DNA from: Wolfiporia cocos | Taxonomy: Eukaryota; Basidiomycota; Agaricomycetes; Polyporales; Phaeolaceae | Direction of reading: 5' to 3' | Length of the DNA stretch: 64,000 bases | NCBI GenBank assembly: GCA_029448655.1 | Contig: JACCLO010000006.1 | Coordinates: forward strand, 2,728,001 to 2,792,000 | Shown: positions 23,494 through 36,937 of the stretch, in pieces | How the letters are laid out: each line of letters starts with the position of its first letter | Position numbering within the stretch: position 1 is the stretch's first letter | The notes under the pieces: generated by a model | The model's database searches: none | Seen by the model: only the letters and a program-made list of their open reading frames with translations | What the model was told of the DNA's origin: nothing | Program-made: the position numbers and the translations under genes

Positions 23494-24049
23494 TGCGTGT
23501 GTCGAAAATATATTGATAATTTGTGTCTTCACTGTGATGTCCACCTTCATTGTCCCTTCGGTCGTCGCCACGGAGGCATTGCAGGTCACAAGGGCAACCA
23601 CGCGAGTCATCGCAGCATCTCCAGCTCGCCGGCACATGAAGACTCAACTCAGACGCGTGCGCATCATTAACGCGACGTTTACCCGTACCTTATCTCGCAT
23701 AACGGCAGAAGCGTCTAGCAGCGTACCTGACCCATGGCCACTCCGCCTGATATCCATGTGCCCTTATGCCTTTCTAGGTTGGCAGCTGACTGCGCAGCAA
23801 AGATGCCATCATATTGTGTGGTATGTATCCCCTTCATCAACTGTTGTGCTCACGTCGAGAACAGCCAGGTCTGACTCTCACCGCCGTCTTGACCATCTAA
23901 AACACCAGTCCTCGAACTCTTAGATGAAAGTCACGGCTACGTGAACTCGTCCGAGTGCGTGCCGGCCTGACGAAGGACGCTACTCTGCACAGGTGCAGTT
24001 CCGAAGCCTTCTCATCGTTCGCAGCGATCCAGGTTGTGCGCCTACAGCA

Positions 24050-24847
24050 ATGTCTACTTACGCTTTCGCCGTGCTACTGGGGACGTTCTCTGCGTTTGGT
24101 TTACTGTAAGTCATTCCTTCTGTACTTGACAGTATCAGACTCGACCGGTCTGCAGCGTCCTCGTTACAGTATCTGCCCCGTTGGTCCGTATGTTCTACTT
24201 CCTGAAGGTTACAACGGACTCGGAAGAAATCCACTTCGGGATGTGGGGGTACTGTACCGATACCTGCTCCGCAATAAGGTATCTTGATTTCTCGACGGAA
24301 GCAAGTGTTACTGAAGGGATATTCAGGCTAGGCTACACGTACGGGACGGAGATCCCTGCGTCCCTATCGACTGCATTGATTCTCTCCCCTGTTTGTCAGT
24401 GCCTGCTCTGTCACTCCTGCACACTAATGTGACCTCATATGAAACTCATACAACTTGACAGCTGCTGGTGCTAGCCTGCTAGCGCTGCTTGCTGTCCTCC
24501 CATTGGTCTACTCCACGCGCATCCGCAAAGGTCCATACCTCATACTATCCTTGCTCTCATTTGTTGCTGCCTCTCTTTCTGTCGCTGCGTTTATTGTAAT
24601 GGCCTACGCTGCCGCTGTTGGCATTACGCGCTTCCAGGCGGAGGGTCAATCAGCCGGCCTGGGTCCAACGGTAAGTCCCTCGGTCATTTGACAGAACTGA
24701 GCTCATCGAGTTATATATTACCGGTAGATCTGGATGTCATTAGTTGCGTCTGTCTTACTCCTCCTTGTTGTGTTGTATACTAGCTGTGGTTCTTGCTGTG
24801 GCGGACGTGTGGAGAGACGGTCCTCATATCAGCTAGATGATTACTGA
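24050..24847 (+). CDS. SUR7/PalI-like four-helix membrane protein
   Basis: Exons 24050-24105, 24156-24278, 24327-24394, 24462-24670 and 24728-24847 give 191 aa. The first membrane helix (about 4-28) is followed by an extracellular loop with GMWGYCTDTCSAIR, the (G/W)C...C loop typical of SUR7/PalI and claudin-like proteins. Three more hydrophobic segments follow (SAGASLLALLAVLPLVY, ILSLLSFVAASLSVAAFIV, WMSLVASVLLLLVVLYTS). The cytoplasmic tail is short and ends SSYQLDDY. Relatives act in eisosomes, pH sensing or cell-wall integrity; which of these applies cannot be told. The T before the third intron uses a GTCAGT donor. Confidence 0.8.
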
Positions 24848-25939
24848 GGCTCCATCTTGTCATCTAAGTTCTGAGTCACTAATCTGTGTGTATCTCGGTG
24901 GGACTTAGGTAGGTAGAAAATTGAAATCCGTCTCGAGCCGTGGTCCCGATACATGCCTGCTGAGATGCGCAGCATCGACGACAACCCATGGAATAGCAAT
25001 AATTGATTCCTATCTAAAGCACTATATGTTCCAGCATCTGCTCCGCGGACGGCAAACGCCATAGTCACAAAGCACGTGCATACATAGTAACAGCGGACGT
25101 GACGAGCGACCTGCAAACATGTTGCCTACACATCTCAGCTACTGGTACTTCCAGTACATCATAGCGTATGATGGTACTGTTGACGATCCTCCTGATAACT
25201 TGTTCCTGTATTAGTATCAGCCTCGCCCACAGATTCCTCCGTGCCATCACATCGCCCAACTGTATGGACCAGGTAAATTCACGTCCCCATCTACGTTACG
25301 AGCTGGCTCGTAGCAGCCAATGCTTGCATATTACACTGTCTAGACGCGCCATCAGTCGCACCAACCCCGTCCGGAGTCGCGCCTTACCACAATGGCGTTA
25401 TTGACGATGCTATGTCCATCCAGATAGCACCATCGACATCGTTTCATCAGCTGATATCCCGAAGCGATTCTGCAAACCTTGAGCAAAACTGAGCCAGAAA
25501 GGGCAATACGTTGCAGCCTAATGTTTGTATGCTGGTAAACATTTCTACTACTCAACCTCGTGTCATCGGCCGTAAGACGTCTGATGCACCGTATCGCGCT
25601 GCAACGTATGCAGCCTGCGTGAGTATGCTTTCTAATATGTTCAACAGCAGTAGACTGACTTACAGAGCTGCCTGCAGCTCGAAATGTCATGTTGACGGAT
25701 GTCAGGCTACCTTAATTCAATGCCTTGCAAGCCATTACGGAATGGCACGCATCTATGCTTGCCGACGAGCTTGCTGAATGAATCCAAACTGGAGAAGCGG
25801 CAAGGTGATGACTAATACATGACGAAGACCTGGAGGCAGCGCGTATGGCCGTGCCGGAGCGGCATGTGAACCATAAGGCCGTCTTAGGTCGAAATATACA
25901 CGACCAGCATTCGTCGCTCCCTCATTAGCAGGGCACTCG

Positions 25940-27260
25940 AGGTCGACGAGGAGTCTAGCGCGAATGCACAGCGCTCTTACCTTCACTATGCCATTTACAT
26001 GAACGACGTACCCTTCGCACGCGAACGCGTGCGCATGGGTTTCATCATCGAACACCAAGATCGTGCTGGTGTAACACCCTTTCTCTCGGCCATACAGAAC
26101 CTGCCAAATAGCTACTATAATCCCAACATCTCCGGCATGATAGCAGGCCTTCCCGCAAATGTGACTAGGGAGACTCTTGCTACCCGAGCAAAACTCCGGT
26201 TCAGATCTCGACAATGTTGATCGAATATCATGTTGACGTTGACACCACCGCGAATGGCGGCGGCACGCTACTTTGTGCTTGCGAAGCTTGACAATAAGGG
26301 ACTTGTTGAGCCTCTGCTTCGACATGGTGCTTCTTTGCTCGTACCCAGCTCAACTGGAATATATGTTGGATTCGAAAACCTCAGGGCTTTGCGTCGTTGG
26401 CGAGAGCGACGAGAAGGGGTGGACAGCGAACTCCTTGGCCTTGCCCGTGTTGGTTCGGCAAACTGCTCTCGGCGTGTCATGCTGCGCGGCTGCAGCTGCA
26501 GGCACAACCGTACCCATCCCACTTCCTGTGCTCGTTTTGCAAGCGCTGCGAACAACGCAGCTTTGTCAGAAATTCGGGAGGAAAGCGTCAGCGCATGGTT
26601 GCCCCCGATTCACAATCAGGCGACCCTTCATCACAGGCAAAATCTCAGCCTCTCCCCTCGATGGCTGCAGTGAAGGTCAATCCCTCGACTCTGGACAGCA
26701 TAGATATCGGCAAGCTATCGATGGAAGAAGGTGTTCTCGATACTGAAGAAGCATCGGAAATGAACAAATGCTCGATCCTGCTTTTCTTTTTACTATGAAA
26801 GAATACAAGCTGTTACCGCTATGCGCGCCAAATCACACCCTCTCACGTATCCTAAGCTGATGCGGTGTTAAGTCATGGTGGTGTAAACGCAGCACAATTG
26901 ATTAGAGGCGGGCGGATGCTTGGCGCCGCCATCCAACGGTACATCGAGTCTGTCAATGGTGTCTATAAGCGAGATCCACTTGAGGTCAGGTTCATGTGTA
27001 CGCTCGGCACTAATGGCGGTCCTCTTCATTGACAGCGTGAGGAAGCGCATTATGGCGCCTTGTTGGTTGAAGGCAGCACCATTGACGAGCTGAGGTTTGT
27101 GGCGGGTGCAAGCGGGTGAGTTAATTCGTAGGTCCGAGGTCGCGTGAGGTAGTTGATCGATTTATCAGATCTGATATTCAGTCCCCGCTGCCAGAGGAAG
27201 GATTACAAGGCCTCATGTAGAGCTAAGGGCCACGAGGAGCGGAAGCCAGTGTCGCAGAAG
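25940..27260 (+). pseudogene. Degenerate ankyrin/SEC-C/MYND gene
   Basis: Fragments match the intact gene at 53190-54905 in order but in shifting frames. LHYAIYMNDVPFARERVRMG and then IIEHQDRAGVTPFLSAIQNL (about 25978-26105) equal its ankyrin segment. MLIEYHVDVDTTANGGG (about 26214-26265) is followed by two stops, while a neighbouring frame continues GLVEPLLRHGASL. CPCWFGKLLSACHA (about 26428-26470) equals the SEC-C start. Near 27040-27110 a MYND knuckle is readable only with a frameshift (EGSTIDELR in one frame, VCGGCKR in another), and the second half reads LIFSPRCQRKDYKASCRAK, where the usual YC is IF and the zinc-binding His is missing. Some shifts could be unread introns, but the stops plus lost zinc ligands argue for decay. 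Confidence 0.65.
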
Positions 27261-28042
27261 TTTATCAGATGGCACCGGAGCAGTCGATACTGGACATCGG
27301 TTCGCAAGACTGCTGCGAATGATGATGGCAAGATCTACTTTCGGCCGGTATATCGGACTACACGCGTATGTTTCTTTTTACGAGAAACGTCGCACAATAA
27401 TGCTAGTGGTTGTATCTGTGCTTTGTTTTGCATGTAGTTTGAGCAGGCATTGAATAGTCTTTGACGAGCGTTGACAGCCGAACCAGTACCGATAATGATG
27501 CGGCGTTAGTGAGCAGGAAGTCGCAGCGTCAAAGAATCAGATTAAGAGCCCGAGAGCTCATGACCTCTTCTTTCTACGATCTTTCAATTATCGGAACTCA
27601 AGCTATTGACACCGAAACGCCTCATCGAAAAGGCATGGATCTGTGATCAGCCAATCATCCCTACATATTTAGAGATAGTCATATCTGTGTGAGAGCCATT
27701 AGAGCAAGATAGTTCGGCCAACACTCCTTACTTGACACGTCATTTCGGTAAGTAATTCGAGACAATGATCCAGACAAAACGCGGTCACTCTTTGGAAATG
27801 TCGAAGTTCCCAGATAGAAGGGCGATATACAGTGCGTGCACAACTCACACGTTACACGTTGGACGTTTGTAGGTAATAACTCATCAAACGAAGCAGGCGA
27901 GCTGGAGACATGCGGCCAGAACTGTGACGTAAGTTGTCAAATCCTGCATACAGAAAGTTTACTGATGGTGCATGCCGACGAGACTAGATAGCCTTTCTGC
28001 CCTTGTTCACATCGCGTACCCGCAGCCGATACCTCCTACAGC

Positions 28043-29258
28043 ATGACATCGTCAGCATCGAAACTCATCCTGTATGTTTCTAGTCGTTCTCTAACAGGCG
28101 TGAAGATAACTATAGCGTTGTTGTGCGCAGGGTGATGGGGGCTACCGGGGCAGGCAAGACGACGGTATGCAATCCTCTCAGTGAACTGGCAAATGGTAAA
28201 CTGGTGAGACTAACCTACGGGATGGTTATTCAGTTCGTCAACCTTATCAGCCATTCCAACCTCGAGGTGGGACACGGGTTGGCGTCATGTACAGCCGACA
28301 TGCAAATCGTGGAGATGGAGTTTGCTGGCCAGCAGATAACTCTCGTTGATACCCCCGGATTCGACGACACCGAGAGGCCACAAGCCGACGTATTGAAACA
28401 GATTGCTACCTTTCTTCAAAGAACGTAAGTGTCAAGAGGTCAAGTACTTGCCTGATAGCTGGGAGGATGCCCACAATGTGTCATAACAGATACGAGGGAG
28501 GGAGGAAGGTTGATGGACTCATCTTCATGCATAGAATCTCGGACAATCGCATGGGAGGAACCGCCGTCAGCAATTACCGATTATTCTCGAGGGTATGCGG
28601 AGAAGGCGCGATGAAGAACGTCGTAATCGTTACTAATATGTGGAACGAAGTACTTCCGGAGATGGGGATCGCTAGGGAGCGAGAGCTACGGGAAACATTC
28701 TTTGCGAAGGAGCTTTCGCACGGTGCGAGGATGCTTCCACATGATGCCACTGAAAGATCGGCAAGGGCGATCATGCAAGAGCTCATTGGGAATCAAGCGG
28801 AGACTTTGCTCGTTCAAACTGAAATGGTGCACGAGAAGAAGTCCATCCCAGATACACAGGCGGGTACAGAGCTGGACCGAGAGCTTACTGCAATGGAGGA
28901 GAGGCATCGATCGCAGATCCAACAGCTGGTGGGGGAGCTACGTTCAGCATTAACGCAAAAGGAGCAAATGGAACACGAGTTAGATGGTATCCGCCGGAAA
29001 CTGATAGAAGTAGAACTGGAGAAAGTCAAGCTACGCGAGGCATTGAAGCAGGAAGTGGCGGCCAAGCTGGCAACCGTTATCAGACAGGCGATGAAGCAAC
29101 CGGACGCACACTCTCCGACGACCTGGGGTCATCGATTAAGCCAACAAGTCTTCGACGACAATTGCAATCAGCCGAGCTCTCCGCCAGATTCTCCGCCGGG
29201 ATCTCCGGCCAAAGGTAGGAGGAATCGCAAACGATGGTGGAAACGTCTTGTCCACTAG
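28043..29258 (+). CDS. AIG1-like GTPase with coiled coil, type 1 (copy A)
   Basis: Exons 28043-28071, 28131-28164, 28234-28424 and 28490-29258 give 340 aa. G1 is GATGAGKT (13-20), G2 probably Thr41 in ASCT, G3 DTPG (60-63), then FDDTERPQADVLKQI and the family block GLIFMHRISDNRMGG (94-108). At the G4 position it has TNMW (133-136) instead of (N/T)KxD. Residues about 195-295 form a charged coiled coil, and the protein ends in a basic, aromatic tail (GRRNRKRWWKRLVH) that could bind membrane or acidic partners. Such P-loop proteins, often labelled AIG1 or G-domain proteins, are numerous in Agaricomycetes and of unknown role. Convergent with copy B. Confidence 0.88.
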
Positions 29259-30083
29259 TTCAGATCCAAGTCGGAGCAGACGAGTATGCATTGCCGGTTC
29301 TCGCTCAACTCAAGAATACTCATTTTGAAGCTTGTAGGTTGCGTGCTCAACACCACATGACCAACAGGGATTCCTAGAAAAAATTGATCTTCAGTATCAT
29401 GACTCAACGACGTGCATTCGGCCGACGTATTTGTAGGAAAGCGCGACCCATCTGTCGATCGTAGAGTAATGGGAAACAGCTAATCGCAGAGCTTTCACAC
29501 TAGACAAGATGACGATGGACGATCACGCGTCACGACAATCATGGCTTATGCATATGGGTGGAGGCGAGTTCAAGTTTATGTGGTGACATAGCTAGGCCCA
29601 GAGTGATTGAATAGAGCGCTTGTAATAAGTGCCCATAGAAACCATCTCTAAAACCGAGTTCGAATCATTGATCATGCATCATGAACTGACTCATCAGGCC
29701 TTAGCTTCAGGTCTCACTCGACTGAGTCTATCCGACACGTAAGTTAACACTGGCAAACTCTTCTCTTTCCCACAACTTCCCCGAAACCAGCACAGAAGGA
29801 CGATCGCGACGACCCTAGGCACGATATACAAAATATACACGGCTCTTCTGCGATGGCTGTTCTCAGCTGACCCCATCGCACCGAAACACCTGATGAGCAG
29901 GCTTTCCATTCCACTGCAAAAACCATCGATGTTTTCCAGCTTTTCAACCCCTGACATCGTCTTAAGCATGACACTGTCACTTGCGACGCAGGTGGCTAGC
30001 TGAGAACAAGCTTCGTAAAGAATTCAAGAGATGCGCAGATGGAAACTAGCATACCCCGTACACAACCCTTTGGCTATTGTGCA

Positions 30084-31300
30084 TCAGACTCTGCAATCAA
30101 GTGTTAGTGTCACAGTTTCTGAGGGGCAGTTGGGACCGACTTCACACCTTCCCCGTTTATCAGAACCGTCATTCCTCGAGCGTCTGATTCGGAATTTGTT
30201 CCACCACGGTTCGCGCTTCCGAGTCCGCGGGGGAAATGTGTCACTGATAATGTGGATGACTTTCGCTATGACCTCTTGTGCGAGGACCTCTGGTAACTTG
30301 GCCCTTTCCCGCTCAATTTCTTTCAACTTCTTCTGTAGCTTCTCAAGCTCTTGCTTTGTTGCCTCTTTCTCCGCTGCCACCGCTGCAGCCGTATCCGCCA
30401 TTGCATGCGCCGTCATCGATGAGAGCAGCTTTTTCATCTCTCGTTCATGCTTCTCTGCCAGTGCGTTCAGTTCCCTTTCCAGCTCGAAACCCGCTTCTGT
30501 CTTGAGTACTGTCTTGTTCTCGTCTACCATTTCGGTTTGGACCCTCAACACTTCGGCTTGATTGGCGAGCATTGACTTGAGTATTTGGTGTGCAGATTCT
30601 CGTGTGTCGTTATGCCGCGACATTCTTGCATGATGCAGAACTGCATCTTGGAAGAATCTGGTCCTCAGTTCCTCTTCCCTGGCCTCGCCAATCGGCTGCT
30701 CGACGTTGTTCCACATATTCGTTACGATCATGACGTTCTTCATCGCTTCCTCTCCGCAAATCTTCATAAATAGTCGGTAGGTTCCGATGGCTGTCCCACC
30801 CATACGATTATCCGAGATTCGATGCATGTAAATCACACCATCGACCTTGTCTCTTTTCGTATACCTGTTTAAATCCGTGGTGAGGACTTTTCGTACCGGT
30901 TAAGTTACAGCTTACGATTTCTCCAAGAATAACGCGATTTCCTTCAGTACGTCCGTCTGCGGTTTTTCCGTATCGTCGAAACCAGGAGTATCAATAAGTG
31001 CGATTGGCTGGTCGTCGATGCTGAATTTGGCATCCTGCAGATGCGCTGTACACGAGGCCAAGTTATGCCCCACTTCATACTGAGAGCCACTGGCGGTGTT
31101 CACAAACTATATGGAATCGAGAAGTATTGTCAACACTCTTTCCACATAAGGATGGCGGCGCTGCTTACCTGTGTCTTGCCACAGCCTGTGGTACCCATCA
31201 CACTGCATACCCCGCTTCTAGTGAGTGAGACATATTTCGTGTCCAAAGTCTTGAGGACGTACACGAAGACCTTTACTGCTGCCGATTTTTCATATACCAT
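30084..31300 (-). CDS. AIG1-like GTPase with coiled coil, type 1 (copy B)
   Basis: Exons on the minus strand, 31300-31263, 31202-31169, 31106-30916 and 30864-30084, give 347 aa. Exons 2 and 3 have exactly the lengths of copy A (34 and 191 nt) and the same phases. G1 is GTTGCGKT, G2 Thr in ASCT, G3 DTPG, then VIYMHRISDNRMGG and TNMW at the G4 position. A long coiled coil (LNALAEKHEREMKKLL ... LQKKLKEIERERAKL) is followed by KREPWWNKFRIRR, again basic with paired tryptophans. Exon 1 is short and ends ...KVFV just before the P-loop strand. It is placed tail to tail with copy A, 826 nt apart, so the two are an inverted duplicate pair. Confidence 0.86.
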
Positions 31301-34130
31301 CGAGGACAATGCAATCCGCAGTGGACGGAGTAACTGGAGAAGTTATAACGCACGGTTTCCCAACTCTTGAAGCCGGTTTTAACCCTGACACAAGCCTGAT
31401 AACTGACGTCAGCCCCCACGCTGTTACAACATGTTCTTATTTGCATGCTGCGTTCCACAAATAGTTACATGAATGTGTGGTCTGTGGCGGACCTTATATT
31501 GCAATCTCGAGTGAGTCATGAGTGCTTGAGTGCTTCTGAGTCTTAGGTATGGAATCCTTCATCGTAACTGAGTGATAACCTGGATCTATGTACTATTACA
31601 GTGAAACAGACCCAGATTGTGGCCGCTTCTGCCAAGATCGGGAATTGATATTCCACTCAATAGTAACATCCGGCCTCGTTCCCGGTAGCTGTATTCGAAC
31701 AGCGACACACAGATGATCGTCTCTTCCCAGAATAGAACATGTACCACTCATACACGTCTCCGCAACGAGGTGCACAAAATCAAGAGGATGAGATCCGGCC
31801 AAAAGAACCAGCCTCGGCGCCATCAGCTTCTGTGGTTGCGGGTCTTATCTCTTCTGTACATGCGCACGATTGTACACTCGGGGTATGTTATATCCTGACT
31901 TTCAGTCCGCTATGGTCCACGCAGGAATGAGAACAGAGACGGTGACAGAACTGTTTCATCAATTCACTCAATTGGTGTATGACAGGTGAGAATAGCACAG
32001 CGCTATTAGATCGAGCTTGGCTTCTGCTGGCTTCCCACCCATGCTTCTGCCGTGTAACCTGCTGGATCTTCTGGCAGCTTTTAAGCTCGGAACTACAATG
32101 TGATGAGCATCAGAGTCTGGCCTACTGCAAGCAGTATGCGACTGCACGAAGTCGAATGTACTCACGATGCCTTTCTGCCCTCTATGAGAGTCAGACTCTG
32201 TACCAGGGTGGCGCTCCGAACATCAGTATACAATAAACTGTGTTATCACAACGCAAACGGATGCATTATTCGTTCTGGCAGAGTTCTGAGATGTACCTTC
32301 AACCCTTGCGGGAGATAGAGTCATCATATGTCGGAACGCATCAAGGTTGGCTTGAATGACTAGCACGTTCAGGCTAATGGTTGAAGATCACGGGGAAAGC
32401 TGGCAGATATCGAACCAGCATTGCTCCCTTTCGCCAAGAAACGACTAGTGCATCGTTATCAAGAAATACGGGACGGTGACGAGTATCAGAACAATCCAAC
32501 CTTCAAACCTCGTGGATAGCATATCAGATCGAGTAATTTCGCATCTGTCAATGCGATGCCTTCGCTCAATAAATCGCGGAAGATGGGGAGATATCATCAC
32601 GATCGGCTATCCATGCGCAGCCGAGAGAGTCTCTACGACAGGAATACCAGATGTGTTATCTATACGAATTCCCGTGGCCACAACATTCAACATTTTGCTG
32701 AAGTAGCTTATCAATTATATAGCATCATTGCAGTACACATATAGCACGCCATGTAGTGGATCGGACATACCACGGATCTGTTGTGCAACAACCAACTGGT
32801 ATATAGTCTCCTCCAGACGAGCATCGTGAGCAATAGCGCTGTAAACAAATATCTAGTGAAATGAACGAACATTCGCTCTACCTTGGAGGCGTGAATCAAT
32901 AGCTCGAGGTCATATATCTCGTATCTGTCTCCGATCTGATGGCATTAACAGAATCAGTCAGGTAGCGGAGAGACTGGTTCAGCAACGTCAGTCCCGGTCA
33001 TACCGAGGTGTATAAATTCTGAAGTCATATACACATAGTCTGACTTACCGCAGCGGAAGGCCTATCTGATCGCTTCCCACCGGCCTCGATCGGTGATCGT
33101 TATATATATATACGACATAGACCGACTCAGATCGACCAGATTCAATCTTACGAGGCCGATATCGCGCCTACAAACGCACACAACATACCAGAAACACCCG
33201 TTCGGTATCCATGTGCGTCTACAAACGCTTTTGAGCATATCATTTGCTTGAAGTCGCGGTTTAGATTGGAGACGTACTGAGACAACTCGGGACTCATAAC
33301 TAATCGGCCATCTCCCGTCGTCGAGATCGATCCGTGGATGAGCAGCCACCGCATTCCAGAAGCTGTAGCGTCTTGCATGTTAGCTTGTAGGTTGAACGTC
33401 CGGATCAATCACTTCATTCTGACTTGCGGCTGCGCAGTCAGTCAGAACTATCGTCGGTGTTTCGCACGAATGCTCTCGACGAATATACCCGGATAACACA
33501 CGCTATCTCAAACATATTGCGGTACAGCGGCGCGGCGGGTTTAATGGCTCAGCTGGCTCACAACAATGCACAAGCTATTGATATGCGACTACTTTTTTGA
33601 TAATGGTGCGCCACAGGTACCTAAGTTACGGGCGTGAGTGGCTTACGGCAGTAACACGCAGACGCTACCTAAGTCCCCTCCATAATTACCGCCACGATCC
33701 TTGAGGCGGTGAGCTGATGGGGGTAACATGTGATCAGTTCCTGGGCCTGAATACCGCCTCCAGTAACCACTCGAGTGTCTGTGGACCGATCCGTTACGGT
33801 GTGCACGGCTCGCGTAGACCGCAATCCCATCACAACGCGCCGAGGGCAGCAGCGGATCATTCCCGAAACGATGGGCGAGACTGCCAACCGCCAGTGGCAG
33901 AGAGACGCGTGGACGAAACGCGTACGCCTGACTCCGACGCGCGTTGGCGCTAGTCGCGTTACATAAGCCCCGGCAGACGCCGGCACGAACGCGACGCGCT
34001 CACCCGCGACTCGCCCGCGTCTCTCCCTCCCACACGTCGCCGACGGCCAACGCGCTCGACTTGCTCGTCACACTCCCCCCACAACTCGATCGTCGACTGG
34101 GTGCGTATATATTACGCGTCAAGAACCCCA
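31301..34130. other. AT-richer gene-poor stretch
   Basis: No spliced or unspliced frame resembles a known protein on either strand. A minus-strand frame of 86 codons at 33148-33408 is the longest clean one and is not recognised. A TA repeat (gttatatatatatacgac) lies near 33100. The last 150 bases are the probable promoter of the Whi5-like gene. Confidence 0.4.
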
Positions 34131-36136
34131 ATGGCGACCCCGTCGTCCTCAACAACGACCCCCTCGCCCCAGCTCCGGTACATCCAGCCAAACACGCCGA
34201 CTGCCCCCTCTACGCCTGCCCAGAACGAGAACGAGGCTGATGAGAAGGAGGATAAGGACAAGGCCGTGCAGAGATTTCTGGCGAGGGCGGAAGTGGGCAA
34301 GGTATGTGTGGATCACGTCCAGATCCACCCAGGGGGCACCTGCCTACGCCGCGTTGCAAAATTGAGCGATCACTCACGTCTTCTCTCTCGTAGTTGACCT
34401 TCGGTCTACGGACGCGACTCTCATATGCCTCGTTCAAGGCCATGCACAACTTGTCGCACAACACGCTCGGCGATCTCGAGCACGACTCGGAGCAGGCGCG
34501 CAACCCCAATAGGCCCGGGAATTATTACAACAATCCAGCTACTCAAGGAAATAGCGCGATGACGCCCTCAGGCTCCGGAAGAGGGCGCAAGGGACAGATG
34601 GCGCCGCCGCCACCGGTTACCGCGTCCGCGACGCAGAGTCTATTCTCGTCACTTCTAGCACCGCCGCCCGCCAAGCGCGCACGGACCATACACAACCCCG
34701 ACGATCCGCCTGTGCCCGCGCCAGTCAAGCCGCGAGGCACGCCCCCGGTGCCGCGTAAGTCGGGCAAGAGCTCGCGTGGCGGCGACACCGCGCACCCGAG
34801 GCACAGGAGCCGCAAAGGCCGAGATAGGGACAACGCGAAGGGCAAGGGGCGGCAGGCCGTGCATGACCCAGAGGAGGGTGCAGCGGATGTAGACATCGAT
34901 ATGAGGGCAGCTGCAACACTGACGTCCTTCCTCATGTCGTCGCGACCATCGATCTCGGCGAGCGCTTCCTCGCCTCGGTCGAGCGCGTCAGCCGGGTCCG
35001 ACTCGGGGTCAACGCACGGATATCATCACTTCGTGCAGAGCTCAACGCGTACGAACGACCCTTCGCTCGCAATGCCGTCATATCCCGCGTACAACGCGCC
35101 GCAACCACGGCCCATAACTCCGCAGCAGCCGCCCGTTGGGGACTCAAGCTCTCAGCCGGTCCATCGTCATTCGAGCAGTGGACGCATTGAAGCAAGAGCT
35201 TCACCCAGAGTCCGTCATACGGCCAGCCAGGATGCTGGTGACACCGCCACGCCTCATCCGCCAAGCGATGCTGAAGCGGCGAATTCGTTGCTATTCCTGG
35301 CGACGTCTCCCTCGCCCATGCGTGCCGCGGCTGCCAAAGACGGGAAGCAGGCCAGTCTTCTTCGTACATGGAGTGGAAACTCGAGCCTTTCTGGACGCGT
35401 ACTATTCCCTGGTCAAGGTAGCACCACCGAGGACGGTTCGAGCGCTAGTGGCAGGTCTCTCCGTAGGGATGACAGCGGCAGTTTCATGTCGACGGGTACC
35501 TCGACCTCCAGCGGTTATGCCGGAGGTAGTTTTGCTATCTATAACAAGCAGGCTGCACAGGCCAACACCAGCGATCCTGGGCATCGTCCCGTTCCTGTGC
35601 AGTCGCGCGCCATACCTGGCACTGTTGACAATAGGCCCCCATCGACCCCAGTACCAAGAGAGTTCATGGTCACCCCGCCTACGCCGACAAACACCACACA
35701 GTCGAAGTTGTTACCATCCCCGCCATTACGCAAGGGCGCAGATCATCTTGTTGCGGTGTCTCGCGCAAGTTCCGTTGACCATTCCATCCCTATTGCCCCA
35801 ATGTCTGCAATGCACGTGTCCGACAGGAGACCGGGAGATGTGCCGCACATGACTACGCCGGGCAATACCTCATTCAGTTTTAGCGAGTATATTCACTCTC
35901 CTTCCCCCGCCAATGTCGCTGGACCATCGTCTAGACTCGGTGCCACTCATCCGGATGTTGGACGACGGTTATTTGAGGAGCATCATGGGTCTAGTGGTCC
36001 AAATTCGAATTTAGGCGTGGGGGCGGGTTCGAGCATAAGCGCGATCACAGGCGCGGGCACAGGCACAGGCACAGGCGCGAGCGCGGGCGGTGCGAACGGC
36101 GGACTTGGCGCGGGGAACAATCCAAGGGATAGTTAG
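34131..36136 (+). CDS. Whi5/Nrm1-like G1/S transcription repressor
   Basis: Exons 34131-34301 and 34394-36136 give 637 aa. Directly after the junction the protein reads LTFGLRTRLSYASFKAMHNL (58-77), the GTB motif of the Whi5/Nrm1 family, which binds SBF/MBF transcription complexes and whose members are inactivated by CDK phosphorylation. Other family-like features are short hydrophobic patches in a disordered protein (ATLTSFLMSS, NSLLFLATSPSPMR, TSFSFSEYIHSPSP), many SP/TP sites and a basic stretch with RKGRDRDNAKGKGR. The C-terminus is a Gly/Ala/Thr repeat tract. Repression of G1/S genes is inferred from the motif; Whi5 versus Nrm1 orthology cannot be decided by eye. Confidence 0.72.
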
Positions 36137-36937
36137 GGCCTGATGAGTGGGCGGCCCACGTAGACAAGATGGTCGCCCGCAGTGTCTTTAGTCGATGCGT
36201 TTCTCATTTGTATTCGCTGCTGCCTGCGTGGAAGGACTTCATCAATGTACTACTGACCGCCATCCAGATGCATCTCTGTAGCACCAGTCATCGACCGCCT
36301 GACATCGGACTCGGGCCTGCAATATTTATCGCCTGCTCCTGCTTCGCCTTGTACGCCCGCCACCCTTGACCGCTTCACCCGGTTCGCGCTCACGCCCATC
36401 GCCGGCTTATTTATCGCAACCAACAGTCATACTGGCCCGGATTGTCGGACGATCTCTTCTGTAGCCCAAATTTCCCCTCTCGTGTCTTGGTCCGGTCTGT
36501 TTCTCGCTCGTTGCTTTACATCTGACCTGCTTTTGCTGTGATTTCCGCTGTCTAGCATATATCACATGTTGGTAACACGACTGCTCCCCACACTCCTTCA
36601 TTGCCGTTCGCGTTGTCTGGATTCCCTTCACGCATCATTCCTACATCATTCGGTGTGCGTCCCGTTCCTTCAATTATTTTCTTGTCTTCCTGTTTATGCG
36701 ACTGCTGCACTAGCCCCAGCTCGTCATCGTGTATTATACGTCATAATATACAGGACTAGCACACATGATTGTCTCATGGATGTCCCCTGCCTCGCGTCTT
36801 GCTATGACGCGCCGGAAATGAAATGTGGTATTGCACACGTGACCGCGTCTAGAAGTGACATGTACCGCCGCCGAGCGCCGAGCCGAGTTCTAAGTTCATC
36901 TGGACCTTTCTCGCCGACCACAACGACGAGCAAAGCC

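Noticed and set aside
27461..27646. Small basic protein downstream of the broken ankyrin gene
   Set aside because: 61 codons, no motif, no homologous segment in the intact paralogue.
33062..33408. Minus-strand frame reading SPELSQYVSNLNRDFKQM
   Set aside because: Looks protein-like, but no family is recognised and the flanks do not extend it.
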